In this document: piece after piece, positions 40,008 to 50,440 of the stretch
Position numbering within the stretch: the first letter of the stretch is position 1
How the letters are laid out: the number at the start of each line of letters is the position of its first letter
From: Flavobacteriales bacterium
GTDB taxonomy: Bacteria > Bacteroidota > Bacteroidia > Flavobacteriales_E > Vicingaceae
DNA: 64,000 nt
Assembly: GCA_002401955.1 (NCBI GenBank)
Contig: NVUQ01000008.1
Span: 1 to 64,000 of the forward strand
Reading direction: 5' to 3'
Made by a program: the position numbers and the translations under genes
Notes under the pieces: generated by a model
Database searches by the model: none
What the model was told of the DNA's origin: nothing
What the model saw: the letters and a program-made list of their open reading frames with translations, nothing else

Positions 40008-41137
40008 GATATTGATTTTGATATAATGGATTCAATTTTTATTATATTTCTTGTATAGGTATTTTCTTTTGCGAATTTAATTCTTTTCTTTTGATTGTCC
40101 TTTGAATTGTATAGGGAGATGTCGTTTTTAACTGTTGAAAATAACTCTTTCATTTTATGATTTGAATTACACATTTCAAGTAAGTTAGAATCTTTATATG
40201 TGGAAACATGATTTGATATGATGACCTTCCCAGTAGCAATATATTCCATTATTTTATGGTAATTGGTACCTTTACAATTGTCTCTCTCTTTATTATAACA
40301 AATAAGAAAAATATCCATTGTACTTATTTCTAGATGTAGATCAGTTTGAGTTAATACACCTTTTAATATTGCATTTTCAAGTGTTTTTAATTGATGAATA
40401 AATGTATTTGTATCTTTTGAAAGATGTCCACCTATATTTGAAGATGTATAATTACCTATAAAAATAAAATCAACATCAGGATTTGATTTAATTAGATCAA
40501 TTATTATTTCATGGTCAATATCGGCTCGTAACAAATTTCCAACATAGCCAGTTTTTAATCTGTTTTTTTTATTAGTAGTTTTATATTTAGTAGAAACAGT
40601 TTCAATTAAGTTTTCATTAACGCTATGGTTAATAAAATAACTTGGAATTTTATATTCTTTTAATTCGGTTAATATTTCATTGGCTACGGAAAACATAATA
40701 TCAGCACCTTTAACTGTATATTGATTAGCTAAAGGTACAAAATCTACAGGATGAGCAATCTTCAATGAGTTCTTGTATGAAGAATAATCACAATAACCAA
40801 TAAGTCCGAAATTCCAAACAATATCAATATGCCTTTTAATTGAATTTTTGATTCTTTTTAAATTTAACTTAATAAGAAGTTTAAAAATGATGTTTGAATG
40901 AAAACGAAATCGTTGAATATTCCAGATGCCACTATCAATAATATGTAAATATGGAGTGATTTTTGATGTAGTAATAGATACTTTTTTAGAATGATTTTCT
41001 GGTGGATTAATAAAATAAACGGTATTCCCCATTTTTGCTAAATTAATAGCATAATGGTGTTTTGATAATAACATTTCACCCCAATGTTCATCAGCAAAAA
41101 TTAGTATCGTTTTATCTTTAAGTTTAAATTCCCCCAA
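40001..41137 (-). CDS. Glycosyltransferase (GT-B fold, putative)
   Basis: ILIFADEHWGEMLLSKHHYAINLAKMGNTVYFINPP; YHKIMEYIATGKVIIS. Confidence 0.75.
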   Translation of the reverse strand: MGEFKLKDKTILIFADEHWGEMLLSKHHYAINLAKMGNTVYFINPPENHSKKVSITTSKITPYLHIIDSGIWNIQRFRFHSNIIFKLLIKLNLKRIKNSIKRHIDIVWNFGLIGYCDYSSYKNSLKIAHPVDFVPLANQYTVKGADIMFSVANEILTELKEYKIPSYFINHSVNENLIETVSTKYKTTNKKNRLKTGYVGNLLRADIDHEIIIDLIKSNPDVDFIFIGNYTSSNIGGHLSKDTNTFIHQLKTLENAILKGVLTQTDLHLEISTMDIFLICYNKERDNCKGTNYHKIMEYIATGKVIISNHVSTYKDSNLLEMCNSNHKMKELFSTVKNDISLYNSKDNQKKRIKFAKENTYTRNIIKIESIISKSISC

Positions 41138-41139
41138 AA

Positions 41140-42228
41140 TTAACTTGTAAACTCATTTATTATTATTGAAACTTTTTCTATTTCTTCTATTGATATGTAT
41201 GGGTGAATAGGTAATGAGATTATTTTAGAAGAGGCTTTTTCAGCTGCTTCAAATTTATCAGAGTTCTTAAATAAAGGTATATTTGGTAGCGCTGTAGGGT
41301 AATGTATTCCATGAGGAATATTTTGTTCATTTAATTTGTTAATTAATTCTTCTCTATTGTTTACTTTAATAACATATAAATGAAAAACACTTTGTATCTC
41401 TGTTGAGAAAGTAGGTTTTTCTATTCTAGAATTAATTAGTTTATCATATTGTTTAGCCGCTGCTATTCTTAAATTGTTTCCTTCATCTAACGATTTAAGT
41501 TTAACAGATAATATTGCGGCATGAATTCCATCCATTCTTGAGTTTCTTCCAACCCGTAAATGAGAGTGTTTTTTGTTTTGACCGTGATTTCTTATTTGCT
41601 TTGCTATGTTAGCAATAGATTCATCCTTAAAAATCATTGCTCCTGCGTCTCCAAAAGCGCCTAGGTTTTTACCTGGATAAAAGCTAAAACAAGCTGCATC
41701 TCCATAAGTTCCAATTTTCTTTCCTTCAATACTTGCTCCATGTGCTTGAGCACAATCTTCTATTAAAACGAGTTGATGTTTATTACATATTTCAACAATA
41801 GTATTCATATCTGCTGGTTTCCCGTAAATATGAACAGGGATAACTGCTTTGGTTTTTTCTGTAATTGCCTCTTCTATTAAGGCTGAATTAATATTACAAT
41901 CAGAATAATTTACATCTACAAAAATTGGCGTAGCACCTACATTTAAAACAGCTTCAGCAGTTGATATCCAGCTAATTGCAGGGACAATAACTTCGTCTCC
42001 TTCACCAATTCCAAAAGAATCTAACGAAATTTCTAGAGCATCGGTTCCATTAGCACAAGACACACAATTTTCAACACCTAAATAACTAGCAAACTCTTTT
42101 TCAAAAGCAACAATAAAGGGATTGTTATCGCTACCAATAAAAGCGGTTTGAGAAATTACATCTTGTATTGCTGTATCAATTTCTTTTTCTCTGGTTTGAT
42201 AAATCTTTTTTAAGTCTACAAATTGCAT
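41140..42228 (-). CDS. DegT/DnrJ/EryC1/StrS aminotransferase, WbpE/WlbC-like
   Basis: MQFVDLKKIYQTREKEIDTAI, FSFYPGKNLGAFGDAGA. Confidence 0.9.
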   Translation of the reverse strand: MQFVDLKKIYQTREKEIDTAIQDVISQTAFIGSDNNPFIVAFEKEFASYLGVENCVSCANGTDALEISLDSFGIGEGDEVIVPAISWISTAEAVLNVGATPIFVDVNYSDCNINSALIEEAITEKTKAVIPVHIYGKPADMNTIVEICNKHQLVLIEDCAQAHGASIEGKKIGTYGDAACFSFYPGKNLGAFGDAGAMIFKDESIANIAKQIRNHGQNKKHSHLRVGRNSRMDGIHAAILSVKLKSLDEGNNLRIAAAKQYDKLINSRIEKPTFSTEIQSVFHLYVIKVNNREELINKLNEQNIPHGIHYPTALPNIPLFKNSDKFEAAEKASSKIISLPIHPYISIEEIEKVSIIINEFTS

Positions 42229-42245
42229 TTTGATATTTAATTTAA

Positions 42246-42701
42246 TTATATCTTTCGTATTAATCTTGCTGGATTACCAACATAGATACCTTTTACTTTA
42301 ATTGATTTGGTAACTACAGCTCCAGCACCAATGACCACTCCATCACAAATCTCAACAGGAAGTATTGTCGCATTTGATCCTAATGAAACGTTATTACCAA
42401 TGCTTGTTTTTTTCCAAAGTTCTTTATTTCCATTTGCAGGACCTCCAGTTTCAAAGAGGTCGTTTACAAACATAACTCCATGTCCAACAAAACATTGATT
42501 ACCTATTGTAACTAATTCGCAAATAAAACTATGCGATTGAATTTTACAATCTTCACCTATTGTTACATCCTTCTGGATTTCAACAAATGGACCAATAAAT
42601 GAATTTGACCCAATGGTAGCTCCATAAATGTTTACTGGTTCTACAATCTTAACATCCAATCCTAAACTGGTATTTTTAATGCCAACTTTAAGTCTGTCCA
42701 T
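42246..42701 (-). CDS. Hexapeptide N-acetyltransferase, WbpD/WlbB-like
   Basis: Left-handed beta-helix repeats; VKIVEPVNIYGATIGSNSFIGPFVEIQKDVTIG. Confidence 0.85.
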   Translation of the reverse strand: MDRLKVGIKNTSLGLDVKIVEPVNIYGATIGSNSFIGPFVEIQKDVTIGEDCKIQSHSFICELVTIGNQCFVGHGVMFVNDLFETGGPANGNKELWKKTSIGNNVSLGSNATILPVEICDGVVIGAGAVVTKSIKVKGIYVGNPARLIRKI

Positions 42702-43704
42702 TTTGTGCTATTTTATGATATATTTTATCAATAATTTCTACCGTTTTTAATCCTTCAAAACCGTTGGTAGCTATTGATCCTTTGTTTAGTAATACATCAA
42801 CAATATTTTCATATACTTTGTCGTGGTTAGACATACTTCCAGTATATTTTCCATAACTATTTGGAGGATTTCCTACTGGTAAGTTCTCTATTTTAAAATC
42901 TTGTATGTTTTGGTATTCTAACTCATTTAAATACTGCCCTCCAATTTTCACAGTTCCTTTAGTTCCAAATATGGTAAGAGAGCCTTCCATGTTGCCATCA
43001 TAACTGTTAACCGTATAATTGATAGTTCCTAATGCATTATTATGAAATTTTAGGCAGATTACTCCAGTGTCTTCAAATTCGATTGTACCTTCATGGTTTA
43101 GATTTCCTCCATATGCTGATACTTCTTTAACATCTCCAACAACCCAATATAATAAATCAATAAAATGACTAAATTGAGTGTATAGAGTTCCTCCATCTAA
43201 ATCCTTGGTTCCTTTCCATGAGTTTTCATAATATGCTTCATTTCTATTCCAAAAACAATTCAATTGAATACTCAAAATATCACCTAATTTATCTTTTTCA
43301 ATTAATTCTTTAACCGCTACCATTGGTGGGTTAAAACGGTTTTGTTTAACTATAAATAATCGTCTATTGGCTTTTTCGGCTTCTTTAATCATTTCACCAC
43401 AATCGTGAACATTAATAGCCATAGGTTTTTCACATAAAACATGAAATCCTTTTCTTAATGACTTGATGGTATGTTGAGCATGTAAACCATTTGGAGAACA
43501 AATAGCTACAACATCTATCTCATTTTCAGCATCTAATAATTTATCAATATCATAATAAGCACGAGTACCCGTTTCTTCTGCCAATTCATCAGCATTTTCT
43601 TTTTTAATGTCACAAACGGCTATTAATTCTCCATTATTTTGAATATGAACAGCGTGTCGTTTAGCTATTCTGCCACATCCGACAATTACAAATTTTAATT
43701 TCAT
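42688..43704 (-). CDS. Gfo/Idh/MocA oxidoreductase, WbpB/WlbA-like
   Basis: MKLKFVIVGCGRIAKRHAVHI, VLCEKPMAINVHDCGEMI, RFNPPMVAVKELI, DGGTLYTQFSHFIDLLYW. Confidence 0.88.
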   Translation of the reverse strand: MKLKFVIVGCGRIAKRHAVHIQNNGELIAVCDIKKENADELAEETGTRAYYDIDKLLDAENEIDVVAICSPNGLHAQHTIKSLRKGFHVLCEKPMAINVHDCGEMIKEAEKANRRLFIVKQNRFNPPMVAVKELIEKDKLGDILSIQLNCFWNRNEAYYENSWKGTKDLDGGTLYTQFSHFIDLLYWVVGDVKEVSAYGGNLNHEGTIEFEDTGVICLKFHNNALGTINYTVNSYDGNMEGSLTIFGTKGTVKIGGQYLNELEYQNIQDFKIENLPVGNPPNSYGKYTGSMSNHDKVYENIVDVLLNKGSIATNGFEGLKTVEIIDKIYHKIAQNGQT

Positions 43705-43707
43705 ATT

Positions 43708-44838
43708 TTATTTAAAAAATTTATACAAAGCTTTAATTGGCTTAATGACTGGGTAATGTTTTTCTATAGGTCCTTCTGTTTTAAAATCATAATGACTTCT
43801 AACAGGGGATGTCATTAGTGCATCGAACTCATCCATAGTGAAACCAAGTTTTTTTATTACATATTCTTTGTCTTGAATCAACTCTTTTGGATTATAAAGT
43901 GGAAGTTTTAATTCTTCTAAAGCTTCTTCTTTTGTCAATTGTCCTGAGCAAATTAAATTAGAAAGGTGTGCTTTTCGCTTATCAATCTTAAACTTTGTTG
44001 GTAAGATGTAATTTTGATAGAATTTGGTGAAAACAGATTCATGGTGTTTTCCTCCATAATCTACCCAACCGATTTCTTTACTTATAATTTCTTTTACTTT
44101 TTGTTTATTGTATGGAGCCCAATTTAAGGGTGCAATAAAAGTTAGTTTTTTTAAATTAAGGTAATATTTCTTTTTGAAAATGGAGAAAAATGGATATGTT
44201 TTTAATTGAACCTCTCCGAACTGAGAATGAATATCTGCGATATTTATAGGGTCTGTTTTATTAAAGATCCATGCTTTAGGTAGTACTTCTTCAGTCTCGA
44301 TATTACTTCCACTAAGAACATATTTTATGTCATTTTTAGAGGCAATTTTGTAGAGTGTTCCAAATATAGCATGATCTGTTAATGCTTCAATATCTACAAC
44401 CCCGGCTTTTAAATATGATCGTTGTAAATCCCTAAATTCTTCCCAATTTATTACAAGAGTATGTAGGTCTGCATCAAGGTATTCTATTATGCAATTGATG
44501 TTGTTTACTGCAATTTCAGAATTCCAGTTATTATCGAAATGGACAACCAATGGTCTTAAATTGGCTTTTTTAGCCATATAAGCAATATAGGTACTGTCTA
44601 CTCCTCCACTTATACCTAGTATGCAATCGTATTTTTTATTTTTTCCAGCAGATTTTATTTCGGCTACCGTATCTTGCCACTTTTTTTCACCTTCTTTACC
44701 ATGTATTAATCCTTTTTTTGCGGTAGCATGATAATCGAACCAATAATTACAAATACCATCTTTATCGAATCGAATATTAGGGTCAGAAATGTTATCCATT
44801 ACTGTTTTAGAACATTGTTGATAGGTAGGATTATTCAT
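43708..44838 (-). CDS. N-acetyl sugar amidotransferase (WbpG/PseA family)
   Basis: VMDNISDPNIRFDKDGICNY; PP-loop CILGISGGVDSTYIAYMAKKANLRPLVVHFDNNWN. Confidence 0.92.
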   Translation of the reverse strand: MNNPTYQQCSKTVMDNISDPNIRFDKDGICNYWFDYHATAKKGLIHGKEGEKKWQDTVAEIKSAGKNKKYDCILGISGGVDSTYIAYMAKKANLRPLVVHFDNNWNSEIAVNNINCIIEYLDADLHTLVINWEEFRDLQRSYLKAGVVDIEALTDHAIFGTLYKIASKNDIKYVLSGSNIETEEVLPKAWIFNKTDPINIADIHSQFGEVQLKTYPFFSIFKKKYYLNLKKLTFIAPLNWAPYNKQKVKEIISKEIGWVDYGGKHHESVFTKFYQNYILPTKFKIDKRKAHLSNLICSGQLTKEEALEELKLPLYNPKELIQDKEYVIKKLGFTMDEFDALMTSPVRSHYDFKTEGPIEKHYPVIKPIKALYKFFK

Positions 44839-44917
44839 AATAATTTTAGCGTCAATTTCTAGAAACAAAGTAACTGTTTTAATTACGATTATACAATAGA
44901 TAAGGATGGTGTACTGA

Positions 44918-45685
44918 TTAAATTTTATTAAAAATTTCTTCAGACAATTGGTCTTGGGTTGGGTAATTAATTAAAATACCTTTTGTTCGTCCTCTATAAA
45001 CAAATAGACTTCCAGCTGCTACAGCAGATGCAGAAGAGTTGATGGCATTTTTAAAACTTTCTATAGAATGGGCTCCGCCACATGCTACTACAGGAATTGT
45101 AGTGATGTTTGCAACTTCGCTAATTAGATTATAGTCATAATCTTGATAGGTTCCATCCCTATCAATAACGTTAAGAAAGATTTCTCCAGCACCATGTAAT
45201 TCTAACTTTTTAATATAGTCTTCGATAGAATATTGTATTTTTTTACTACCAGACTCTTTTGTTAATTGATACTTTCCAAAAATATTTTTTTTAAAATCTA
45301 ATGAAATTACAATGCTTTGAGAACCAAATATATTTGATGCTTCTGTAATAAGATTAAAATTATCTTCAATACAAGAGTTTAATACCACTTTTTCTATTCC
45401 TAATTTGAATAGTTGTTCAATTTGTTGAATACTTGTTATTCCTCCACCATAAGCAAAAGGCATAAAAGCTTCGCTGCATATTTCTTCTATAAAACTAAAG
45501 TTTGGTGATCGCTTTTCCTTTGTAGCAGTTATATCAAGTAAGACTATTTCGTCAACTTCTTTATTATTAAAAATCTTTACTGCGTTGATTGGATCACCAA
45601 TATAATTTGGTTTTTTAAACCTAATTGTTTTTACAAGTTTTTCGTTGTCAACGGTTAATACAGGAATTACTCTAATTCTTTTCAA
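44918..45685 (-). CDS. hisF: HisF-like cyclase subunit (sugar-modification paralog)
   Basis: KRIRVIPVLTVDNEKLVKTIRFKKPNYIGDPINAVKIFN, FAYGGGI, VVACGGAHS; adjacent to HisH and WbpG-like genes. Confidence 0.9.
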   Translation of the reverse strand: MKRIRVIPVLTVDNEKLVKTIRFKKPNYIGDPINAVKIFNNKEVDEIVLLDITATKEKRSPNFSFIEEICSEAFMPFAYGGGITSIQQIEQLFKLGIEKVVLNSCIEDNFNLITEASNIFGSQSIVISLDFKKNIFGKYQLTKESGSKKIQYSIEDYIKKLELHGAGEIFLNVIDRDGTYQDYDYNLISEVANITTIPVVACGGAHSIESFKNAINSSASAVAAGSLFVYRGRTKGILINYPTQDQLSEEIFNKI

Positions 45686-45691
45686 AATAAC

Positions 45692-46300
45692 TTAAATGTT
45701 AGCAAAATTTTCTAATAATTTCATACCAAATTTATGACTCTTTTCTGGATGAAATTGAACGCCATAAATATTTTCTTTTTCTACAGCGGCAACAAAATTA
45801 CCACCATAATTAACAGAGCAAAGGGTATCTTCATGATTATTAGGGCTCATGAAATAACTATGTACAAAATAAAACCTCGGATTTTCAAACATACTTTCAA
45901 ATAACTTTGATTTTTTATTTGGCGTGGTATTGCTCCAATTCATGTGGGGAACTTTTAGGGAAGAATCATTTAAGTTAAATTTTTTCACATCCATATCAAT
46001 CCAACCTAAACCCTTTTCAATTCCCTCTTCACTTTGGTTACCTAACATTTGTGAACCCAAACAAATTCCTAAAATAGGTGTTTTTTCTACGAGTACTTTT
46101 TTATCTAATGTTTCAATTATTCCAGTACGCTGTAAATTTTGCATACCATAATCAAAATGACCCACTCCAGGTAAAATTAATTTTGTGGCACTTTTAATTT
46201 TTTCTATTTTATTAGTAAGAATCGATTCTACGCCAATTTTTTTCAGCATGTTTTCAACTGATTTAACATTTCCAGCTCCGTAATCAATTATTGTTATCAT
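45692..46300 (-). CDS. hisH: HisH-like glutamine amidotransferase subunit (sugar-modification paralog)
   Basis: ITIIDYGAGNVKSVENML, LGICLGSQML, GVQFHPEKSH. Confidence 0.92.
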   Translation of the reverse strand: MITIIDYGAGNVKSVENMLKKIGVESILTNKIEKIKSATKLILPGVGHFDYGMQNLQRTGIIETLDKKVLVEKTPILGICLGSQMLGNQSEEGIEKGLGWIDMDVKKFNLNDSSLKVPHMNWSNTTPNKKSKLFESMFENPRFYFVHSYFMSPNNHEDTLCSVNYGGNFVAAVEKENIYGVQFHPEKSHKFGMKLLENFANI

Positions 46301-47721
46301 AGCTCAATTGACTTTATGTTCTTTTTATTTTTTATAAAATAGATGATAAATGAAATAAATACACCTAAAGTAACTAATGATTTATTCAAAATGGAGATAT
46401 CTTTTAATAAATAAACAACTATTGTACTTATCAAAATTAGTACTAACCATCTCAAAGGAAAATAGTTGATACTATTATTTTCCTTATAATCTTTTAAGAA
46501 AAATCCTGCAAAACCAATGTATAACAAACTAATTAAAGTAGTAACTGCAGCAGATTCAAAACCATAAATAGGTATAAATATTAAGTTTAAACAGATGTTT
46601 AAAACACCTCCAATGAAGGTTACTTTCCATAATTGGTTGGTTTTTTCTAGGTAAAATAATTTATTTATTGATGCCCAATACATTGGTCGATAGGAATATC
46701 CCATAATTATGACAATAGCAATATAATATACACTGCTCAATTCTTGATTGCTAATTAATACTTTGAAAATTTCTTTTGCCCATAATGAGGCCGTAAAAGA
46801 AAGTGAAATAAATCCTACCTGTAAAAAGAAAGTTAATGTTCGTGCTTGGTTTTCTGCGTCTGGATTTTCTTTACTGTATAGTTTCGTGTAATAAGGTCCA
46901 ACTGCCATTCCAACAGCAGTTCCAAATATTTCAAAATAATTACCAATAATATATGCCATGTTATATTTTCCAATGCTGTTTATTGATATATTCAATTGAT
47001 CCATCACTAAACGGTCAGAAGAGTTTAAAAGATATGTAGAATAATTATGCGGCACAGTTGGTAGAGCAATTTTAAATGCATCTTTTATAAATTTCTTTTT
47101 TAAACTTAAAATTGGATAAAGTTTTAATCCCCCTATTATTGGCCAGAAATAGGAACAGAACATAATAAAGGAACCCGCTGCTGCAGAATAGTACCATCCC
47201 ATATATCCTGTTCTTAAAATAACGATACAATAATAGTTAATTAAGATTGTGGAAATACCGGCAGTAGCAGTTGTAATAAATATTCTTTGAGGTTTCTGTG
47301 CTATTTGAAAATATCTACTTCCCAAAGTGTTAATAATAGAGAACAGGTAGTTGGGAATAATAATTAATAAAGTAAGAAGCATTTTATTATCAACAGCCTC
47401 ATCCGGTATAATCATATATAGGATGAAAGCATACAGAAAAATATAAAGTTGTTGCCAGAGATATAATATCCCACTATACCTTTTCCAATATAATTGCCAA
47501 CGGTTTGATTTTTTAAAGAAAGAGTTGACTAATAGTACATCAAAACCTAGGGTTTGAACTCCCATTAATAAACCATTATAAGCCATTATAGTACCGTAAA
47601 CACCATAATCTATAGGTGTTAAATATTTAGTAATAATAGGTAACAATAAAATGTTAGCCAGTTTTGGTATTTGCGGCCCTAAAGCATATAAAAGTGTATG
47701 GGAAAATAACTTTCTAAGCAT
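46297..47721 (-). CDS. Wzx-like polysaccharide flippase
   Basis: 474 aa, 12+ TM segments; LPIITKYLTPIDYGVYGTIMAY. Confidence 0.88.
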   Translation of the reverse strand: MLRKLFSHTLLYALGPQIPKLANILLLPIITKYLTPIDYGVYGTIMAYNGLLMGVQTLGFDVLLVNSFFKKSNRWQLYWKRYSGILYLWQQLYIFLYAFILYMIIPDEAVDNKMLLTLLIIIPNYLFSIINTLGSRYFQIAQKPQRIFITTATAGISTILINYYCIVILRTGYMGWYYSAAAGSFIMFCSYFWPIIGGLKLYPILSLKKKFIKDAFKIALPTVPHNYSTYLLNSSDRLVMDQLNISINSIGKYNMAYIIGNYFEIFGTAVGMAVGPYYTKLYSKENPDAENQARTLTFFLQVGFISLSFTASLWAKEIFKVLISNQELSSVYYIAIVIIMGYSYRPMYWASINKLFYLEKTNQLWKVTFIGGVLNICLNLIFIPIYGFESAAVTTLISLLYIGFAGFFLKDYKENNSINYFPLRWLVLILISTIVVYLLKDISILNKSLVTLGVFISFIIYFIKNKKNIKSIEL

Positions 47722-49495
47722 CGTTTTCCGATAAAAGTAATTCTTGCCACCTATTAGTTTTTAAATAGAGAAGTTCATTATCAATTATCTCAGATTTATT
47801 ATTTAATGATTTCTGTATAATGTTTTTCATGTCATCATAATTATTTATGAGATGCATTAATCCTGTTTGTTCTATATTATCCTGAAAAAAAGTTTCTATT
47901 CTAATTACTGGTTTATTTTCAACAATGGCATCGAGCCAAACACCTGAATGAGAGCCTGTAATTATTAGAGTTGATTGTTTAATATCTTCAAAAATGTTTT
48001 CTTCATCACTAAACGTGAGATCTATATTTTTAAAAAAATTAGAGACGATATTCTTATCAAATTTCCATAGAGGATGAAATCTTATTTTTAAATTAGAAAT
48101 ATTATCCAATGAATCCTTTATTATATTTTTTTCTTTAAAAAAAAATTCTGGAGTTGATAAACAATATAAAACGCCTCTAGTTTCATTTTTTTTTAGAAGT
48201 CTTTCTTTTTGAAGAACTCTTTTAATATAAGTACTATTTCCTGCGGAGTATACAAAGTTATTGGGTAGAGAGTTGTGTGATAAAAATTTGTGTTTAAAAT
48301 AATCACCCCATACAATAAATTTAAAGGGTAGTGGCATTCCATCTTCATTCTCAGTTGTAGATGATTTACATTCAAGGTCAGAAATATGATATACTGTATG
48401 GTTTTTTGTAATATTACTATGCTGAACACCATAAGTTTCAGTATTTCTTAAGGCAAAGGACAATGCTCTACCGCTAGGATAAAATTCATCTTCGTAAAAA
48501 AATTTAACTTTATGATTTAGATTTTTTTTATAATTACATAACCAATAACTCATTATTAATGAGTTATTCATATTAATAAACACATTTTCAAACTCCTTTA
48601 TGAGAAGGGTTGCGGGTAAAGAGATGTTATTGATTTTAATTATTTCATTGGGATCTATCCTTTTTATAGAACATAAAGATTTATAATGAATGTAAAATAT
48701 TTTGATTAATGAAAATGTTTTGGGTTTGCTTTTCCAAAACAAAATAGGAACCTTATAAGCTAAAGTTGTTTTTGAATTATTCCAAAAATATAAAGGTATC
48801 TGTGATACATCTTTAGGCTCTTGTTTAGAAATAGCAATAATATTATTAAAGAATTCTTGAGTGTACTTTGTTATTTTAGCGGATAACAAAAATACTATGG
48901 GTATTTGAGTCTCTGTTAATTGGGGTTGCTTCATATTAAAAAATGAAACTATCGTTTTAATCGAAATTTTCAACAAACTCAAATAAGAATTCCTTTTTAT
49001 TTTTGAAGAATTTAGTATAATAAATTCAGTATTAGCTTGATAATCATAAAAAATCTCTTGAATTACTTGTTTTGCATCTTCAAATTGAGGGGGTATTACA
49101 AAAAATAACTGATCGTAATTTTTAAAAAATGATTTGTCACTAGAAATTATTTCTTTCAGTAAAAATACTTTCATTAACCAATGGAAGTAATGTTTTTCAG
49201 AAATTCTGGTTAACCAAAATAATGGTAAATTATTAACAGAAAATGATCTAATGTGTTTTTTAGAAATATTGGTTGTAGATAGTTGTGCTACAAATGAGGT
49301 ATATTGTTTTACTGCTTCATTATAAATAGAGGGGAAGTTAGGAATAGCTTCTATTGCTATGTTTGTGAAATCTAAGTTATCATTCTTTTTGCTATGGAAA
49401 TCAAGATAATAATTTTCCTTATTTTCCTTAATTATAGAAGATACTTGTACAGTTTCAATTTCTCTAAACAGATTAATATATAGTATCTTGGTCAT
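47714..49495 (-). CDS. Putative surface-carbohydrate glycosyltransferase (GT-B-like C-term)
   Basis: YGVQHSNITKNHTVYH; IRFHPLWKF; LIITGSHSGVWLDAIVENKPVIRIE. Confidence 0.5.
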   Translation of the reverse strand: MTKILYINLFREIETVQVSSIIKENKENYYLDFHSKKNDNLDFTNIAIEAIPNFPSIYNEAVKQYTSFVAQLSTTNISKKHIRSFSVNNLPLFWLTRISEKHYFHWLMKVFLLKEIISSDKSFFKNYDQLFFVIPPQFEDAKQVIQEIFYDYQANTEFIILNSSKIKRNSYLSLLKISIKTIVSFFNMKQPQLTETQIPIVFLLSAKITKYTQEFFNNIIAISKQEPKDVSQIPLYFWNNSKTTLAYKVPILFWKSKPKTFSLIKIFYIHYKSLCSIKRIDPNEIIKINNISLPATLLIKEFENVFINMNNSLIMSYWLCNYKKNLNHKVKFFYEDEFYPSGRALSFALRNTETYGVQHSNITKNHTVYHISDLECKSSTTENEDGMPLPFKFIVWGDYFKHKFLSHNSLPNNFVYSAGNSTYIKRVLQKERLLKKNETRGVLYCLSTPEFFFKEKNIIKDSLDNISNLKIRFHPLWKFDKNIVSNFFKNIDLTFSDEENIFEDIKQSTLIITGSHSGVWLDAIVENKPVIRIETFFQDNIEQTGLMHLINNYDDMKNIIQKSLNNKSEIIDNELLYLKTNRWQELLLSENDA

Positions 49496-49561
49496 ATTGT
49501 TTAATATAATAATCTCACTGAGGAATTACAATGTTGAGCTAAACTCATCTTAATAAGAAAA

Positions 49562-50440
49562 TTATTTTTCTGCAATTATAATTAAGGTATCTGTCATGTC
49601 TAGGTTACTCAACATATTAGAATATTCAGTATCCAATTGTTCTGTTCCTAAGAAAGGCCAAGCAGCATGACCTCCTGGTTTATCTTTTGATAACCAATGG
49701 AGATGGTTAGCTAATGGGTATCTTTGTAGTCCACTAATTACTATATTTTCAAAACCACTTTCTTCTAAAAATCGAGTTATACTACTTCTTGTATGCAGTA
49801 TAATGTGCTCACTCCAAAAGGTGGAAGCTTTAAATGATTCAAGATTTAAAAATGAAATTAAAAAATCTCGGGCATGTGGAATTTCAACAATTATTTTTCC
49901 TCCTTTTTTCATTTTAGAATAAATTTCTTTTAAGGTGTCAAGAGGTGTTGTAAAATGTTCTAAAACATGAAACAGTGTGACTATTTCAAAATAATCATTT
50001 GGTAATTCTGCTATTGAAGGGAGTACATTGTATCCCATTTTATTTAATTCTCTTCTAGCTGATTCTTGAGGTTCTACTGCCCATGTTTCTGTTGCTGTTG
50101 AAGACATGGCATCCAATATGCCACCAGCTCCAGTCCCAATATCCACCCATTTTTTATTGGTTATCAATTTTCCGAATTCTTTTGTTCTTCTATTGGCATC
50201 TTCACTATTAGCGTTAATAGCAGCAGCCCTGCCACCAGCTCCCCAATAAGAAAAACCGTCATTATTCTCATAGGTATTACTATCTATATGATCAGTAGAA
50301 GATAAAAATATAACGCCAGATTTTTCACATTTTAGAACAGAAACATCATCTCTATCTCTAACTTTTGGGTAATAATTTATTATACTTTCTTTATCGATTA
50401 TTTTTAAATCTAACAGTGAGTCTTTGATTTTATTTTTCAT
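49562..50440 (-). CDS. SAM-dependent methyltransferase (class I)
   Basis: WVDIGTGAGGILDAMS; IVTLFHVLEHFTTPLDTLKEIYSKMKKGGKIIVEIPH. Confidence 0.88.
   Translation of the reverse strand: MKNKIKDSLLDLKIIDKESIINYYPKVRDRDDVSVLKCEKSGVIFLSSTDHIDSNTYENNDGFSYWGAGGRAAAINANSEDANRRTKEFGKLITNKKWVDIGTGAGGILDAMSSTATETWAVEPQESARRELNKMGYNVLPSIAELPNDYFEIVTLFHVLEHFTTPLDTLKEIYSKMKKGGKIIVEIPHARDFLISFLNLESFKASTFWSEHIILHTRSSITRFLEESGFENIVISGLQRYPLANHLHWLSKDKPGGHAAWPFLGTEQLDTEYSNMLSNLDMTDTLIIIAEK

Noticed and set aside
45692-46300. Histidine biosynthesis operon (HisH/HisF)
   Set aside because: No other his genes nearby; adjacency to a WbpG-like amidotransferase supports a sugar-modification role.
48193-48432. 79-aa minus-strand ORF
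   Set aside because: Alternate frame within the 593-aa ORF; no independent support.
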